From the NCBI RefSeq assembly GCF_900100765.1, contig NZ_FNFO01000001.1:682001-746000 (forward strand): a stretch of DNA of 64,000 bases, in the 5' to 3' direction. Within the stretch, counting starts at the first letter, position 1. Every line of letters starts with the position of its first letter. The notes under the pieces were generated by a model. It did not search any database and was not told the origin of the DNA. It saw only the letters and a list, made by a program, of their open reading frames with translations. This document shows, piece after piece, positions 34,045 through 43,072 of the stretch. A program made the translations under genes and the position numbers. The DNA is from Catalinimonas alkaloidigena. GTDB taxonomy: Bacteria > Bacteroidota > Bacteroidia > Cytophagales > Flexibacteraceae.

Positions 34045-35030
34045 GAACCTTCACCTACACCCGAGCCGAAGACGTCGCCACGGCCGTAGAAACCGGCAAC
34101 GGGCAGACCAAATTCATTGCGGGGGGCACCAACCTGCTCGACCTGATGAAAGAAGACGTAGAACGTCCGACGCACCTGGTCGACCTGAACCAGCTCCCAC
34201 TTCGCACCATCGACCCGACCGACGCGGGTGGCCTGCGCCTCGGTGCGCTGACGACCAACGCCGATACGGCCTACCATCCGGAGGTGCGGACGCGCTACCC
34301 GTTACTGTCCAAAGCGATTCTGGCGGGCGCTTCGGCGCAATTGCGCAACATGGCTACCGACGGCGGCAACCTCTTGCAACGCACGCGCTGCTACTATTTT
34401 TACGATACGGCCACGCCCTGCAACAAACGCGAGCCCGGTTCGGGCTGTGCCGCCATCAACGGATTCAACCGCATCCACGCCATTCTGGGCACCAGCGAAC
34501 ACTGCATCGCGACGCATCCGTCCGACATGTGCGTGGCCCTAGCTGCGCTGGGCGCTACGGTCCACGTCACCGGTAAAAAAGGCGACCGCACCATTCCGTT
34601 TGCGGAGTTCCACCGCCTGCCCGGCGATACGCCCGAGCGGGACACGAACCTGGAGCCGGGCGAGCTGATCACCGCCATCGAACTGCCGCCCCAGGGCTTT
34701 GCCGACCATCACGCGTACCTCAAACTCCGCGATCGTGCGTCTTACGCGTTTGCGTTGGTGTCGGTCGCCGTGGGACTGACGATGGAAGGCGAGGCGATCC
34801 GCGAGGCACGACTGGCCCTCGGCGGCGTGGCGCACAAACCCTGGCGCGATGCCGAAGCCGAAGCGTTGCTGAAAGATCAGCCCGCCACCGACGAGCACTT
34901 CAAAAAAGTAGCCGAAAAGGTCCTGCAAGGGGCAAAAGGCTTCGGACATAACGATTTTAAAATTGAACTGGCAAAACGGGCTATTGTGCGGGCACTCCGT
35001 CAGGCCGCCGGAAAGGAGGAAACCGCATGA
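34041..35030 (+). CDS. Molybdenum hydroxylase, FAD subunit (PaoB/YagS-like)
   Basis: A 329-residue FAD subunit whose ATG at 34041 overlaps the upstream stop. FAD-binding FIAGGTNLLDLMK (25-37), and RNMATDGGNLLQRTRC. Cys117, Cys127, Cys136 and Cys155 (RC, PCNKR, GSGC, EHC) form the extra [4Fe-4S] site that marks the PaoB type and is missing in ordinary xanthine dehydrogenases. The next gene overlaps by four bases. Together with the two other subunits it makes a xanthine dehydrogenase-family enzyme, likely an aldehyde oxidoreductase. Confidence 0.94.
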   Translation: MRTFTYTRAEDVATAVETGNGQTKFIAGGTNLLDLMKEDVERPTHLVDLNQLPLRTIDPTDAGGLRLGALTTNADTAYHPEVRTRYPLLSKAILAGASAQLRNMATDGGNLLQRTRCYYFYDTATPCNKREPGSGCAAINGFNRIHAILGTSEHCIATHPSDMCVALAALGATVHVTGKKGDRTIPFAEFHRLPGDTPERDTNLEPGELITAIELPPQGFADHHAYLKLRDRASYAFALVSVAVGLTMEGEAIREARLALGGVAHKPWRDAEAEALLKDQPATDEHFKKVAEKVLQGAKGFGHNDFKIELAKRAIVRALRQAAGKEETA

Positions 35031-37255
35031 GCACATCCACCCACTACCTCGGAAAAGCGACTTCGCGTGTCGACGGACGCGCCAAAGTCACAGGTCAGGC
35101 CAAATACGCCGCCGAATTTAACGCCCCGGGGCTGACCTACGGCTTCGTCGTGTCGAGCACCATCGCCAAGGGCAAAATCAAAACCATTGATACCAGCAAA
35201 GCCCTGGCCCTGCCGGGCGTTTTGCAAGTGTTTACGCACAAAAACCGGCCACCGCAGCCGTGGTTCGACCGCAGTTTTCAGGACGAAGACTCGCCGCCCG
35301 GTTCTCCGTTCCGGCCTCTGTTCGACCATCACGTCCACTTTAGCCAGCAGCCCGTAGCGCTGGTGGTGGCCGAAACGTTCGAGCTGGCCCGCTACGCCGC
35401 TACGTTGGTAGAGGTGACGTACGAGACCGAAGACCACGTGACCGACCTGGGCGTGCAACGTGCCAAGGCCTACGTCCCCAAGCAGTACAAGAACGATCCG
35501 CCACCCGACGCCCGCGGCGATTTTGAGAAGGCGTTTCAGGAAGCCGACAAGCGCATCGAAGTGGAGTATACGCACACCAGCGAGCACCACAACCCCATGG
35601 AAATGCATGCCTCGACGGTGGTCTGGGAAGAAGACGGTACGCTGACGATCTATGACAAAACCCAGGGGGTTGCCAACAGCCAGAGCTACGTCAAGCAGAT
35701 CTTCGGCCTGTCGAAGAAAGAGGCGCGGGTCATCTCGCCGTTCGTAGGCGGTGGGTTTGGGTCGGGGCTGCGGCCGCAGTACCAGTTGTTTATGGCGACC
35801 ATGGCTGCCCTGGAACTGAAACGGTCGGTACGCGTGACGCTCACCCGTCAGCAGATGTTTTCGTTCGGCCATCGCCCGGCCACCATTCAGCCCATTGCGC
35901 TGGGGGCCGATGCCGGAGGGACGCTGAAAGCCCTGAGCCACAAGGCCATCGGAGAGACGTCGCGTTTCGAAGATTACGCCGAAATTGTGGTCAACTGGTC
36001 GGGTATGATTTACCCCTGCGAAAATGCGCAGTTCGGGTACCAACTGGCGCAGGTAGATGCTTATACCCCGCTCGACATGCGCGCGCCCGGCGGCGTCACC
36101 GGCATGTTTGCCATCGAGTGTGCGATGGACGAACTGGCGTACGAGCTGAACCTGGACCCGCTGGAATTGCGCCTGAAAAACTATGCGGAGAAGGATCTGA
36201 ACGAAGACCTGCCGTTTTCGAGCAAAGAACTGCGCGCCTGTTACGAACAGGGCGCCGAGAAATTCCGCTGGGCGCATCGTCAGGCCGCGCCGCGCTCCAT
36301 GCACGACCGCCAGCACAACTTGGTCGGGTGGGGCATGGCGACCGGCTCGTGGGATTCGGCGCAGCAACCCGCCAGCGCGAAGGCGGTGCTCTCGCTCGAC
36401 GGCAAACTGACCGTCAGCAGTGCAACGTCCGACATCGGGACCGGGACTTACACGGTGATGTCGCAAATTGCCGCCGACCGCATGGGGCTGCCGCTCGAAA
36501 ACGTGACGTTCAAGCTGGGCGATTCGTCGCTTCCGCACGCGCCTTTGCAGGGCGGTTCCTGGACGGTTTCGTCCGTGGGATCGGCGGTGCAGTTGGTCTG
36601 CGACGGCCTGCGGAAGAAGCTGTTCAAGCAGGCGCAGAAGCTGGAAAATTCGCCGTTTGCCGACGCTTCGTTCGAAGACGTCACCTTTGCCGAGGGCCAG
36701 GTGCGGCTGACGCAGGATGCCAGCCAGGCGCTTTCCATTACGGAAATCATGCGGCAAAGCGGCATCAACAGCCTGGAAGAAGAGGTAGACGCCAAGCCCG
36801 ACTCGAAACAGAAGAAGTATTCGATCTACGCGCATTCGGCGGTGTTTGCCGAAGTGAAAGTCGACGAAGACCTGGGTACGATCAAAGTGACGCGGGTGGT
36901 CAGCGCCATTGCCGGCGGGCGCATTCTGAACCCTAAAACCGCCCGGAACCAGATTCTGGGTGCGGTGATGTGGGGCATCGGGATGGCGCTGGAAGAAGAA
37001 TCGGTGATGGACCACACCTACGGGCGGTTCATGAACCACAACCTTGCCGAGTACCACATTCCGGTCAACGCCGATACGCCGGAAATCGAGGTGATTTTCG
37101 TGGAGGAGCACGACGACATCGTCAATCCGCTCGGGGCGAAAGGCCTTGGCGAAATCGGGATTGTCGGGGTGGCAGCGGCCATCGCCAACGCCATTTTCCA
37201 TGCGACCGGCAAGCGCGTACGCGATCTGCCCATTACGCTGGACAAAGTGTTGTAG
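35027..37255 (+). CDS. Molybdenum hydroxylase, Mo-cofactor subunit (PaoC/YagR-like)
   Basis: A 742-residue catalytic subunit. N-terminal domain TSRVDGRAKVTGQAKYAAEF, the Mo-cofactor motifs GGGFGSGLRPQYQ and GVTGMFAIECAMDELAYE, and the catalytic Glu in AKGLGEIG, near residue 709. Length fits PaoC (about 730). The family oxidises aldehydes (or purines) with water as oxygen source; the paired [4Fe-4S]-type FAD subunit favours aldehydes. A dedicated XdhC/PaoD-type cofactor-insertion gene is not found in this window. Transcription ends at the strong hairpin right after the gene. Confidence 0.95.
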   Translation: MSTSTHYLGKATSRVDGRAKVTGQAKYAAEFNAPGLTYGFVVSSTIAKGKIKTIDTSKALALPGVLQVFTHKNRPPQPWFDRSFQDEDSPPGSPFRPLFDHHVHFSQQPVALVVAETFELARYAATLVEVTYETEDHVTDLGVQRAKAYVPKQYKNDPPPDARGDFEKAFQEADKRIEVEYTHTSEHHNPMEMHASTVVWEEDGTLTIYDKTQGVANSQSYVKQIFGLSKKEARVISPFVGGGFGSGLRPQYQLFMATMAALELKRSVRVTLTRQQMFSFGHRPATIQPIALGADAGGTLKALSHKAIGETSRFEDYAEIVVNWSGMIYPCENAQFGYQLAQVDAYTPLDMRAPGGVTGMFAIECAMDELAYELNLDPLELRLKNYAEKDLNEDLPFSSKELRACYEQGAEKFRWAHRQAAPRSMHDRQHNLVGWGMATGSWDSAQQPASAKAVLSLDGKLTVSSATSDIGTGTYTVMSQIAADRMGLPLENVTFKLGDSSLPHAPLQGGSWTVSSVGSAVQLVCDGLRKKLFKQAQKLENSPFADASFEDVTFAEGQVRLTQDASQALSITEIMRQSGINSLEEEVDAKPDSKQKKYSIYAHSAVFAEVKVDEDLGTIKVTRVVSAIAGGRILNPKTARNQILGAVMWGIGMALEEESVMDHTYGRFMNHNLAEYHIPVNADTPEIEVIFVEEHDDIVNPLGAKGLGEIGIVGVAAAIANAIFHATGKRVRDLPITLDKVL

Positions 37256-37262
37256 CAAAAGT

Positions 37263-37317
37263 CTCAAAACAGAAAAAGCCGCTCGGTCCTGGATCGAGCG
37301 GCTTTTTCTGTTTTGAG
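37263..37317. terminator. Strong bidirectional terminator between paoC-like and fabF-like genes
   Basis: A perfect 23-bp stem (37263-37285 with 37295-37317) and a 9-base loop lie between the stops of the convergent genes at 37255 (+) and 37353 (-). The stem holds a GC core (AGCCGCTCG) flanked by A-tract/T-tract bases on both sides, so it can work in both directions. Confidence 0.9.
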
Positions 37318-37352
37318 GCGTCAGGAAAGCAACAGCGGTCTGACGACGATTT

Positions 37353-38600
37353 TTACACTTTTTTAAATACCGCAATCGCGTTGTGGCCTCCGAAACCGAA
37401 CGTGTTGCTCATCGCCACGTTGACGGGCATTTCGCGCGCCTCGCCGGTGAGGATCTGCACGCCCGTCGGAATGGCCGGATCTAGTTGCTGCGTATTGATG
37501 GTGGGCGGCACCACCGACTCCTGAATCGCCTTGATGCACAGAATCGCTTCGATGGCCCCGGCCGCGCCCAGCAAATGGCCCGTCATCGATTTGGTGGCGC
37601 TGATCAGCAGATGGTCCGGTGCCTCACCGAAGACGTTGGTCACCGCCTTGATCTCGCTCAGGTCACCGACCGGCGTCGAGGTGGCGTGCATGTTGAGGTA
37701 ATCGACCTGATCGGGCCGCAGGCCAGCCTCTTCCAGCGCCAGGTGCATGGCTTTGGTCGCGCCCAGGCCTTCGGGGTGTGTGGCCGTCATGTGGTACGCA
37801 TCGGCGGTCATCGAGGCGCCGACCACTTCGGCGTAGATCTTCGCGCCTCGCTTTTTGGCGTGTTCGTACTCTTCCAGAATCAGCGCGCCCGCGCCTTCGC
37901 CCATCACAAACCCGTCGCGGTCCGTATCGAACGGGCGCGAGGCCGCCGTCGGATCGTCGTTGCGCGTCGACATCGCCTTCATGGCGGCAAATCCGCCGAT
38001 CGACGCTTCCGTAATCGGGGCTTCCGAGCCGCCGGTCACAAAGATTTTGCCCTTTCCCCACTTGATGTAGTTGTAGGCGTCCATAATCGACGTATTCGAC
38101 GTCGCGCAGGCCGAAACTGTGGTATACGTGATGCCCATCAGGCCGTATTTCAGGGAGATCATCCCCGACGCCATGTTGACCAGCAGGCGCGGCACAAAGA
38201 AGGGGCTGAACCGTGGGTTAAAATTCTGTTGCGTATAGGCTTTTACTTCGTCTTCGAACGACTGCATGCCGCCTTGTCCGCATCCCCAGATCACGCCGAT
38301 GTCGAACGGGTCGATCTGGCTCAGTTCAAGGCCCGAATCGGCCAGGGCTTCGGCGGCGGCGTAGAGGGCGTACTGCGTGTAAGGGTCGCTGCGCTTGATC
38401 TCGTTACGGTCCAGGTGCTTCTCGGGCGTAAAGTCTTTGAGTTCGCAGGCGATCTGCGTACGGAACAGGGTGGGGTCGAAGCGGGTGATGCGGGCCGCGC
38501 CACTGGTGCCCCGGATGGCGCTCTGCCAGAAGGCGTCGACCGTGTTGCCGATGGGGGTAAGCGCCCCCAGGCCCGTGACGACTACGCGAGTGTGGTTCAT
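37353..38600 (-). CDS. Beta-ketoacyl-ACP synthase II (FabF-like)
   Basis: A 415-residue thiolase-fold enzyme of FabF length. Catalytic Cys165 (VSACATSNTS), His305 (MHATSTP), Lys337 (ATKSMTG) and His342 (TGHLLGAAGA) are all present. The GEGAGALILEE motif and the glycine-rich C-terminal NTFGFGGHNAIAVF fit the family. It elongates acyl-ACP with malonyl-ACP. The FabF gene of the main fatty-acid cluster usually sits beside acpP; here there is no acpP, and a TetR gene precedes it, so it is more likely a second synthase for a special acyl chain. Confidence in family is high; special role is inference. Confidence 0.93.
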   Translation of the reverse strand: MNHTRVVVTGLGALTPIGNTVDAFWQSAIRGTSGAARITRFDPTLFRTQIACELKDFTPEKHLDRNEIKRSDPYTQYALYAAAEALADSGLELSQIDPFDIGVIWGCGQGGMQSFEDEVKAYTQQNFNPRFSPFFVPRLLVNMASGMISLKYGLMGITYTTVSACATSNTSIMDAYNYIKWGKGKIFVTGGSEAPITEASIGGFAAMKAMSTRNDDPTAASRPFDTDRDGFVMGEGAGALILEEYEHAKKRGAKIYAEVVGASMTADAYHMTATHPEGLGATKAMHLALEEAGLRPDQVDYLNMHATSTPVGDLSEIKAVTNVFGEAPDHLLISATKSMTGHLLGAAGAIEAILCIKAIQESVVPPTINTQQLDPAIPTGVQILTGEAREMPVNVAMSNTFGFGGHNAIAVFKKV

Positions 38601-38622
38601 GAAAAAAAGAAATAAATGAAAA

Positions 38623-39174
38623 TTAAATCGATTGGATCAGTCCTTCTTTAATGGTAGCGAATGGGTCCTCGTCGGTCGCGCTTTTCTGCAACAACAGCGA
38701 GGCCAGCAGCGACGCGACCGTCAGGTGCGCCTGCGTTCGGGCGGGGAGCGAAAAGCGAAAGGCACTGGCCTCGTGTCCGCGTTGCAGCAGATCCGTCAGC
38801 CAGTCCAGCATGTCCCGGTGCAGCAGGGTAAGTTCGTGTTGCAAAGCGGTCGGCAACGTGTCGTAGACGGGCAACAGCGCCCCCATCAGGCACACCCAGT
38901 TCCGGCGTTTGCTCTCCTCGTACGTGTTCATAAAGTGTTCCAACTGCGCACGGAAGGGCAGGGCCGCCCATGCTTCGGTCGCCGCTTGCAGCGCCGTGCG
39001 GGCCCGAACCAACACCGCCACGCCCAGCTCGGCTTTGGTCGAGAAGTGGTAATGCACCGCCGCGTTCCGCACCTGCAACGGCGCGGCAATGTCCCGGTAA
39101 CTAAATCCCTGGTACCCTTTGGTGCGAATCAGGGCTTCGCCCAGCCGCAGGATTTCGGTTCGTGTGTCTCCCAC
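38623..39174 (-). CDS. TetR/AcrR-family repressor
   Basis: A 183-residue regulator with an N-terminal TetR HTH (about 10-55, GYQGFSYRDIAAPLQVRNAAVHYHF) and a helical ligand domain. The start is GTG at 39174; no in-frame ATG is better placed. It is 22 bases ahead of the FabF-like gene, so both are one operon, and a palindrome of TetR-operator style lies just upstream. It likely represses its own operon and senses an acyl-type or xenobiotic ligand. Confidence 0.9.
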   Translation of the reverse strand: MGDTRTEILRLGEALIRTKGYQGFSYRDIAAPLQVRNAAVHYHFSTKAELGVAVLVRARTALQAATEAWAALPFRAQLEHFMNTYEESKRRNWVCLMGALLPVYDTLPTALQHELTLLHRDMLDWLTDLLQRGHEASAFRFSLPARTQAHLTVASLLASLLLQKSATDEDPFATIKEGLIQSI

Positions 39175-39182
39175 ATCGCAAA

Positions 39183-39198
39183 CTTACTGGTTAGTAAG
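39183..39198. promoter_or_regulatory. Likely TetR operator
   Basis: CTTACT and AGTAAG form a perfect 6-bp inverted repeat around GGTT, 9 bases ahead of the TetR GTG start. TTACT-N-AGTAA spacing is common for TetR-family operators. Predicted to autoregulate the tetR-fabF pair. Confidence 0.55.
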
Positions 39199-39445
39199 TA
39201 AGTATCCAACGCCTCTGACGCGCTTACGAATTGATTATGTTACTCTGGTAGTTAATACTCGTGAGATATTGATCTTGGGAGAGGTATTTGGTTGTAAATG
39301 AGGAATTTATTTTAAAATAAGCTTAACTGTTGGTGATGGATTTTCGTAAAAATTAAGTGTGCGCGTGGAGCGGCACGGAACCACTTTTTATCCGGCCGCC
39401 TCATTTTTTGCGCACGTTTTGTTCACCTCATTTTTTAGCAACATC

Positions 39446-40069
39446 ATGAAAACACAACACTTTCACATACGCGCGCTGGGTTGTTTCCTGGTCGGTGGAG
39501 GACTTCTGCTGGCAACCGGATCGGTAGTGGCGCAGAGCACTTCGCCCGTTACGCCGCCGCAAACGCCCACGATGAGCCAGTCGCAGACGCCTGAGATGAA
39601 TGCGCCGGATTACAACAGTTGGGACACCAACAGCGACCGCAACATCGACAGCGATGAGTTCTACCAGGGCTTTACGACCAGCGACATGTACCGCACCTGG
39701 GATACCAACCAAGACGGCATGATCGACGACGCAGAATACAACAATGCCGCCTACGGCTTCTGGGATGCCGACCGAAACCAGTCGATTAACGAATCGGAGT
39801 GGAGCACTGGCACCGGCACACTGTACCAACAGGGCAGCGATTACGGAACCTTCCGCGACTGGGACCTGAATCAGGACGGGATGGTCGACCAGAGCGAGTA
39901 CCAGACCGGCCTGAATACCTACAGTCCTATGAATGATACCGAGGTAACGGACCGCAACCGTACGTATTCGAACCGTATGTTCCAGATGTGGAACAGCAAC
40001 CAGAACGAGTACCTGGAGCAGTCGGAATTCGATTCCATGACGCCTTATTTCAGTTCGACGGATAATTAA
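39446..40069 (+). CDS. Secreted EF-hand-like protein
   Basis: A 207-residue protein from ATG at 39446 with a Sec signal (MKTQHFHIRALGCFLVGGG..., cleaved near VVAQ). It then repeats a 30-35 residue EF-hand-like unit five times: DTNSDRNIDSDEF, DTNQDGMIDDAEY, DADRNQSINESEW, DLNQDGMVDQSEY and a degenerate NSNQNEYLEQSEF. Spacing of Asp/Asn and the terminal Glu match EF-hand Ca2+ loops for the first four. Trp in front of each loop is constant. Predicted extracytoplasmic Ca2+ binding; no enzymatic domain. A terminator follows. Confidence 0.85.
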   Translation: MKTQHFHIRALGCFLVGGGLLLATGSVVAQSTSPVTPPQTPTMSQSQTPEMNAPDYNSWDTNSDRNIDSDEFYQGFTTSDMYRTWDTNQDGMIDDAEYNNAAYGFWDADRNQSINESEWSTGTGTLYQQGSDYGTFRDWDLNQDGMVDQSEYQTGLNTYSPMNDTEVTDRNRTYSNRMFQMWNSNQNEYLEQSEFDSMTPYFSSTDN

Positions 40070-40088
40070 TTCTCATTAGTGTTTAAGG

Positions 40089-40117
40089 AAAAAGCCCGGC
40101 AAAACGCCGGGCTTTTT
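40089..40117. terminator. Bidirectional terminator
   Basis: AAAAAGCCCGGC (40089-40100) pairs perfectly with GCCGGGCTTTTT (40106-40117) over a 5-base loop. It lies between the convergent EF-hand (stop 40069) and T9SS (stop 40143) genes and can serve both. Confidence 0.92.
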
Positions 40118-40142
40118 CTTTTTTAGGAGGAGTTTCATCCGC

Positions 40143-41228
40143 TTAGCGGGCAATGACCAGCTTTTCCTGCCTGATGGGCACTCCGTTTTTATCGAAAAGG
40201 CGCACCACATATACGCCCGTTGCGAGTGCTTGTACGTCGATCGTGGTAGCGTCGGTTTGCAGCACGACCTGCCCCGTCAGGTTGGTAAGCTGCGTGCGCA
40301 ACGGGACTGGCGTTTCGAGCGTCAGGTTGGTCTGGGCCGGATTGGGGTAAAGGCGAATGCGGGCGCTCAGGTACTCTGGCGTGGCGGTTGGGGTGTCGAA
40401 CGCAAACGGCTGTGACATGCCGTAACAGGCATTGTCGTCGGCGCTGACGGTGTAAATCCCCGCTTCGGTTGGTACGTACGTCGCGGCGGTGGCCCCCGGA
40501 AGGGTGTCGCCTTCCAGGTACCATTGCAGGCGCATCAGTTCATCGGCGTTGGTGATCTCCAGCGTATCGCCACGGCGTGCAATCAGCGGGCGGGGCGGCT
40601 GGCGAAACTCTACTTCGATCGGCAGGCTGGAGAGCGAAAAATCGAGGCATTCCTCCGGAGAACCCTGCACGGTGTAGCTGCCCGAGCGGCTCACCACCAG
40701 CGTGTCGTCGGTCGCCCCTTCGATGGGTTCGCCGTTCTCGAACCACTGGATGTTGTACTTGTAGGGCAGGTTGATCACCATCGTGAGTGTATCGCGCCGA
40801 AACATGCCCGACGTATCGCACAGAATCACATGGCCGTCTTCGGGGTTGATGCCGAAGCTGCCCGACAGCGCCACCGTCAGTCCGGCAAAGGCCCAGCCGT
40901 CGACCATCACGCCCGGCGACAGCGCCGTGCAGGTGTCCTGCGTAACGGCGACCTGAAAGGTGAAGCCGGCGTCTTCGTACTGATCTACCACTAGGTATTG
41001 CAGCGTGTCGCCTTCCAGCGTATCGATCTGCGGGTTTTCGCCGAAGTTCAGGTAACGGTACCATTGGTACGCGTCGTATTCCTGCGTCCAGATCGTGTCC
41101 TGTGCATTGGGGCACAGCATCAGGTTGTTGGGCGTGATGGTCGGCGCAAGGGTACACTGCGCCCGCACCAGCAGCGAAGGCAGCACCATCAGGCCGAGGC
41201 TCAGGAGGAAACGTAAGGAGTGCTTCAT
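40143..41228 (-). CDS. Secreted protein with T9SS type A sorting domain
   Basis: A 361-residue protein; ATG at 41228 gives the signal peptide MKHSLRFLLSLGLMVLPSLL..RAQ, while the longer frame to 41465 is not conserved-looking. The body has Cys-rich beta segments with tryptophans, likely Ig/PKD-like domains (Cys pairs at about residues 25-38 and 99-102), and acidic-Gly-Asp repeats. The last 70 residues (YPNPAQTNLTLETP..., ATGVYVVRLFDKNG) are a T9SS sorting domain (Por secretion tail). It is probably exported and anchored at the surface. Ligand unknown. Confidence 0.8.
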   Translation of the reverse strand: MKHSLRFLLSLGLMVLPSLLVRAQCTLAPTITPNNLMLCPNAQDTIWTQEYDAYQWYRYLNFGENPQIDTLEGDTLQYLVVDQYEDAGFTFQVAVTQDTCTALSPGVMVDGWAFAGLTVALSGSFGINPEDGHVILCDTSGMFRRDTLTMVINLPYKYNIQWFENGEPIEGATDDTLVVSRSGSYTVQGSPEECLDFSLSSLPIEVEFRQPPRPLIARRGDTLEITNADELMRLQWYLEGDTLPGATAATYVPTEAGIYTVSADDNACYGMSQPFAFDTPTATPEYLSARIRLYPNPAQTNLTLETPVPLRTQLTNLTGQVVLQTDATTIDVQALATGVYVVRLFDKNGVPIRQEKLVIAR

Positions 41229-41593
41229 AGAGGAGTTAGAAAAGGGTATAGGATGTGAAAGAAAAGCAACTGTCGTTCGGGTACAGCAACGCCAACGGGA
41301 CGTCGGGTGCCGCCGGATACTAAACAACCAAATGCGATGGAGTAGGGAAAGGGCGTCGCGGCCAGCGTACGCCTCTGTCAAAGGCAAATATTCAGCGGGA
41401 TGCCGGACCAAGGCAATGTTTCTGAGGAAGAATGGCCCAGAATGTATACAAGCGGACCAGGGCACGCCCGGCTCGACGAACCGGCCTCGGCCAGCGACGA
41501 CACAACCCCGACCGCTGCGTATGGCGTGGGTTTTGTAAGTTGCCGCCCCGCCGGTAAGCCCTCCGAGGGCTTGCCCGCAGAATCAGCTTCCTT
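41229..41593. other. Divergent promoter region of the T9SS and GH125 genes
   Basis: This 365-base spacer separates the T9SS gene (start 41228, minus) from the GH125 gene (start 41594, plus). It must hold both promoters. Just ahead of the GH125 ATG is a small hairpin (see next feature). I see no other motif. Confidence 0.5.
41556..41572 (+). promoter_or_regulatory. Hairpin in the GH125 leader
   Basis: AAGCCCT and AGGGCTT (41556-41562, 41566-41572) form a perfect 7-bp stem with a 3-base loop, 21 bases ahead of the GH125 start. No poly-T follows, so it is not a terminator; it may affect translation. Confidence 0.35.
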
Positions 41594-43024
41594 ATGAACA
41601 GAAGAACTTTCCTGAAATCCAACTCCGTGGTACTGGCCGGCAGCGCGGTCCTGCCCGCTGGTCTGTCGTTCCCCCACTTTCGGGGTGACACGTTCACTTC
41701 CAACCGCCCCGCCGTCAACGCGCGGAACTTTACCAGCCCGGCCGTAGAGGCCACCCTCAAAGCCGTGAAAAAGGCCATCCGGAACCCGGAACTGAGCTGG
41801 CTGTTCGAAAACTGTTTTCCCAACACGCTCGACACCACCGTGCAGTTCGCCGAGGTAAACGGCAAGCCCGATACGTTCGTCATTACGGGCGACATCGAAG
41901 CCATGTGGTTGCGCGACAGTACCGCGCAGGTGTGGCCTTACCTGCCGCTGGTTACCGAGGATAAAAAGTTGCAGCGCCTGATCGTCGGTGTGATCAACCG
42001 CCAGACGCGTTGCATTCTGATCGACCCGTACGCCAACGCCTTCAACAAAGAGGCGACCGGTAGCGAATGGGAGAGCGACCTGACCGACATGAAGCCGGGC
42101 CTGCACGAGCGCAAATGGGAAATCGATTCGCTGTGTTACCCCATTCGCCTGGCGTATCACTACTGGAAAAAGACGGGCGATACTTCCGCCTTCGATCCGA
42201 CGTGGCGACAGGCCATGCAACGGGTCGTGCAGACGTTCCGGCAGCAGCAACGCAAAGATGGCAACGGGCCCTACAAGTTCCAGCGTAACACGCCCGTCCA
42301 GACCGACACCATGCCGGGCCGCGGCTACGGCAACCCGATCAAACCGGTGGGCCTGATTTCGTCGGCGTTTCGCCCTTCGGACGATGCCACCACGTTTCTG
42401 TTCCTGGTGCCCTCCAACCACTTCGCCGTGGTGTCGTTGCGGCAGCTCTCCGAGATGGCACGTCAGGTCCTGCAGGATGCGTCGCTGGCGACCGAGTGTG
42501 AGGCGCTGGCCCACGAAGTCGAACAAGCCTTGAAGGCCTACGCGGTGGTCGAGCACCTGCAGTACGGCAACGTCTACCCGTTCGAAGTCGACGGTTTCGG
42601 CAACCAACTGTTTATGGACGACGCCAACATCCCGAGCCTGCTGGCCTTGCCGTACCTGGGATGCGTCGACGCAAACGACCCGGTCTACCAGAACACGCGC
42701 AGGTTTGTCTGGAGTACTGACAATCCGTTTTTCTTCCGGGGGAAAGCTGCCGAAGGCATTGGCGGGCCACACGTGGGCATGGACATGATCTGGCCGATGT
42801 CGATTACCATGAAGGCTCTGACCAGTCAGGACCCCACCGAAATCAAGGAGTGTCTGCAAATGCTGCTCGCAACCCACGCCGGGACGGGCTTTATGCACGA
42901 AGCATTCCACAAAGACAAACCGGCCGATTTTACGCGCTCGTGGTTTGCCTGGGCCAACACCCTGTTCGGCGAACTGGTCCTGAAGACCTACCACGAACAC
43001 CGCGACGTCCTGGCAATGCTGTAG
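41594..43024 (+). CDS. GH125 exo-alpha-1,6-mannosidase
   Basis: A 476-residue protein of GH125 (DUF1237) type. The N-terminus NRRTFLKSNSVVLAGSAVLPAG has a twin-Arg motif and hydrophobic stretch, so export by Tat or Sec is likely. Catalytic residues by family: general acid Asp178 in KWEIDSLCYP and general base Glu436 in GFMHEAFHKDKP. Other marks: ITGDIEAMWLRDSTAQVWPYL and FRPSDDATTF. GH125 enzymes release alpha-1,6-mannose from glycans. The sulfatase gene is 48 bases downstream in the same direction, implying use of a sulfated or mannose-bearing polymer. Confidence 0.93.
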   Translation: MNRRTFLKSNSVVLAGSAVLPAGLSFPHFRGDTFTSNRPAVNARNFTSPAVEATLKAVKKAIRNPELSWLFENCFPNTLDTTVQFAEVNGKPDTFVITGDIEAMWLRDSTAQVWPYLPLVTEDKKLQRLIVGVINRQTRCILIDPYANAFNKEATGSEWESDLTDMKPGLHERKWEIDSLCYPIRLAYHYWKKTGDTSAFDPTWRQAMQRVVQTFRQQQRKDGNGPYKFQRNTPVQTDTMPGRGYGNPIKPVGLISSAFRPSDDATTFLFLVPSNHFAVVSLRQLSEMARQVLQDASLATECEALAHEVEQALKAYAVVEHLQYGNVYPFEVDGFGNQLFMDDANIPSLLALPYLGCVDANDPVYQNTRRFVWSTDNPFFFRGKAAEGIGGPHVGMDMIWPMSITMKALTSQDPTEIKECLQMLLATHAGTGFMHEAFHKDKPADFTRSWFAWANTLFGELVLKTYHEHRDVLAML

Positions 43025-43072
43025 CCGACCCCGGGTTGGCTACACGTCCGCTGCGAAACCAAACTACACGGC

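Noticed and set aside
35000-37375. 791-codon minus-strand open frame
   Set aside because: It mirrors the Mo-cofactor subunit gene; the plus-strand frame has clear family motifs, and the long mirror frame follows from GC-rich codon bias.
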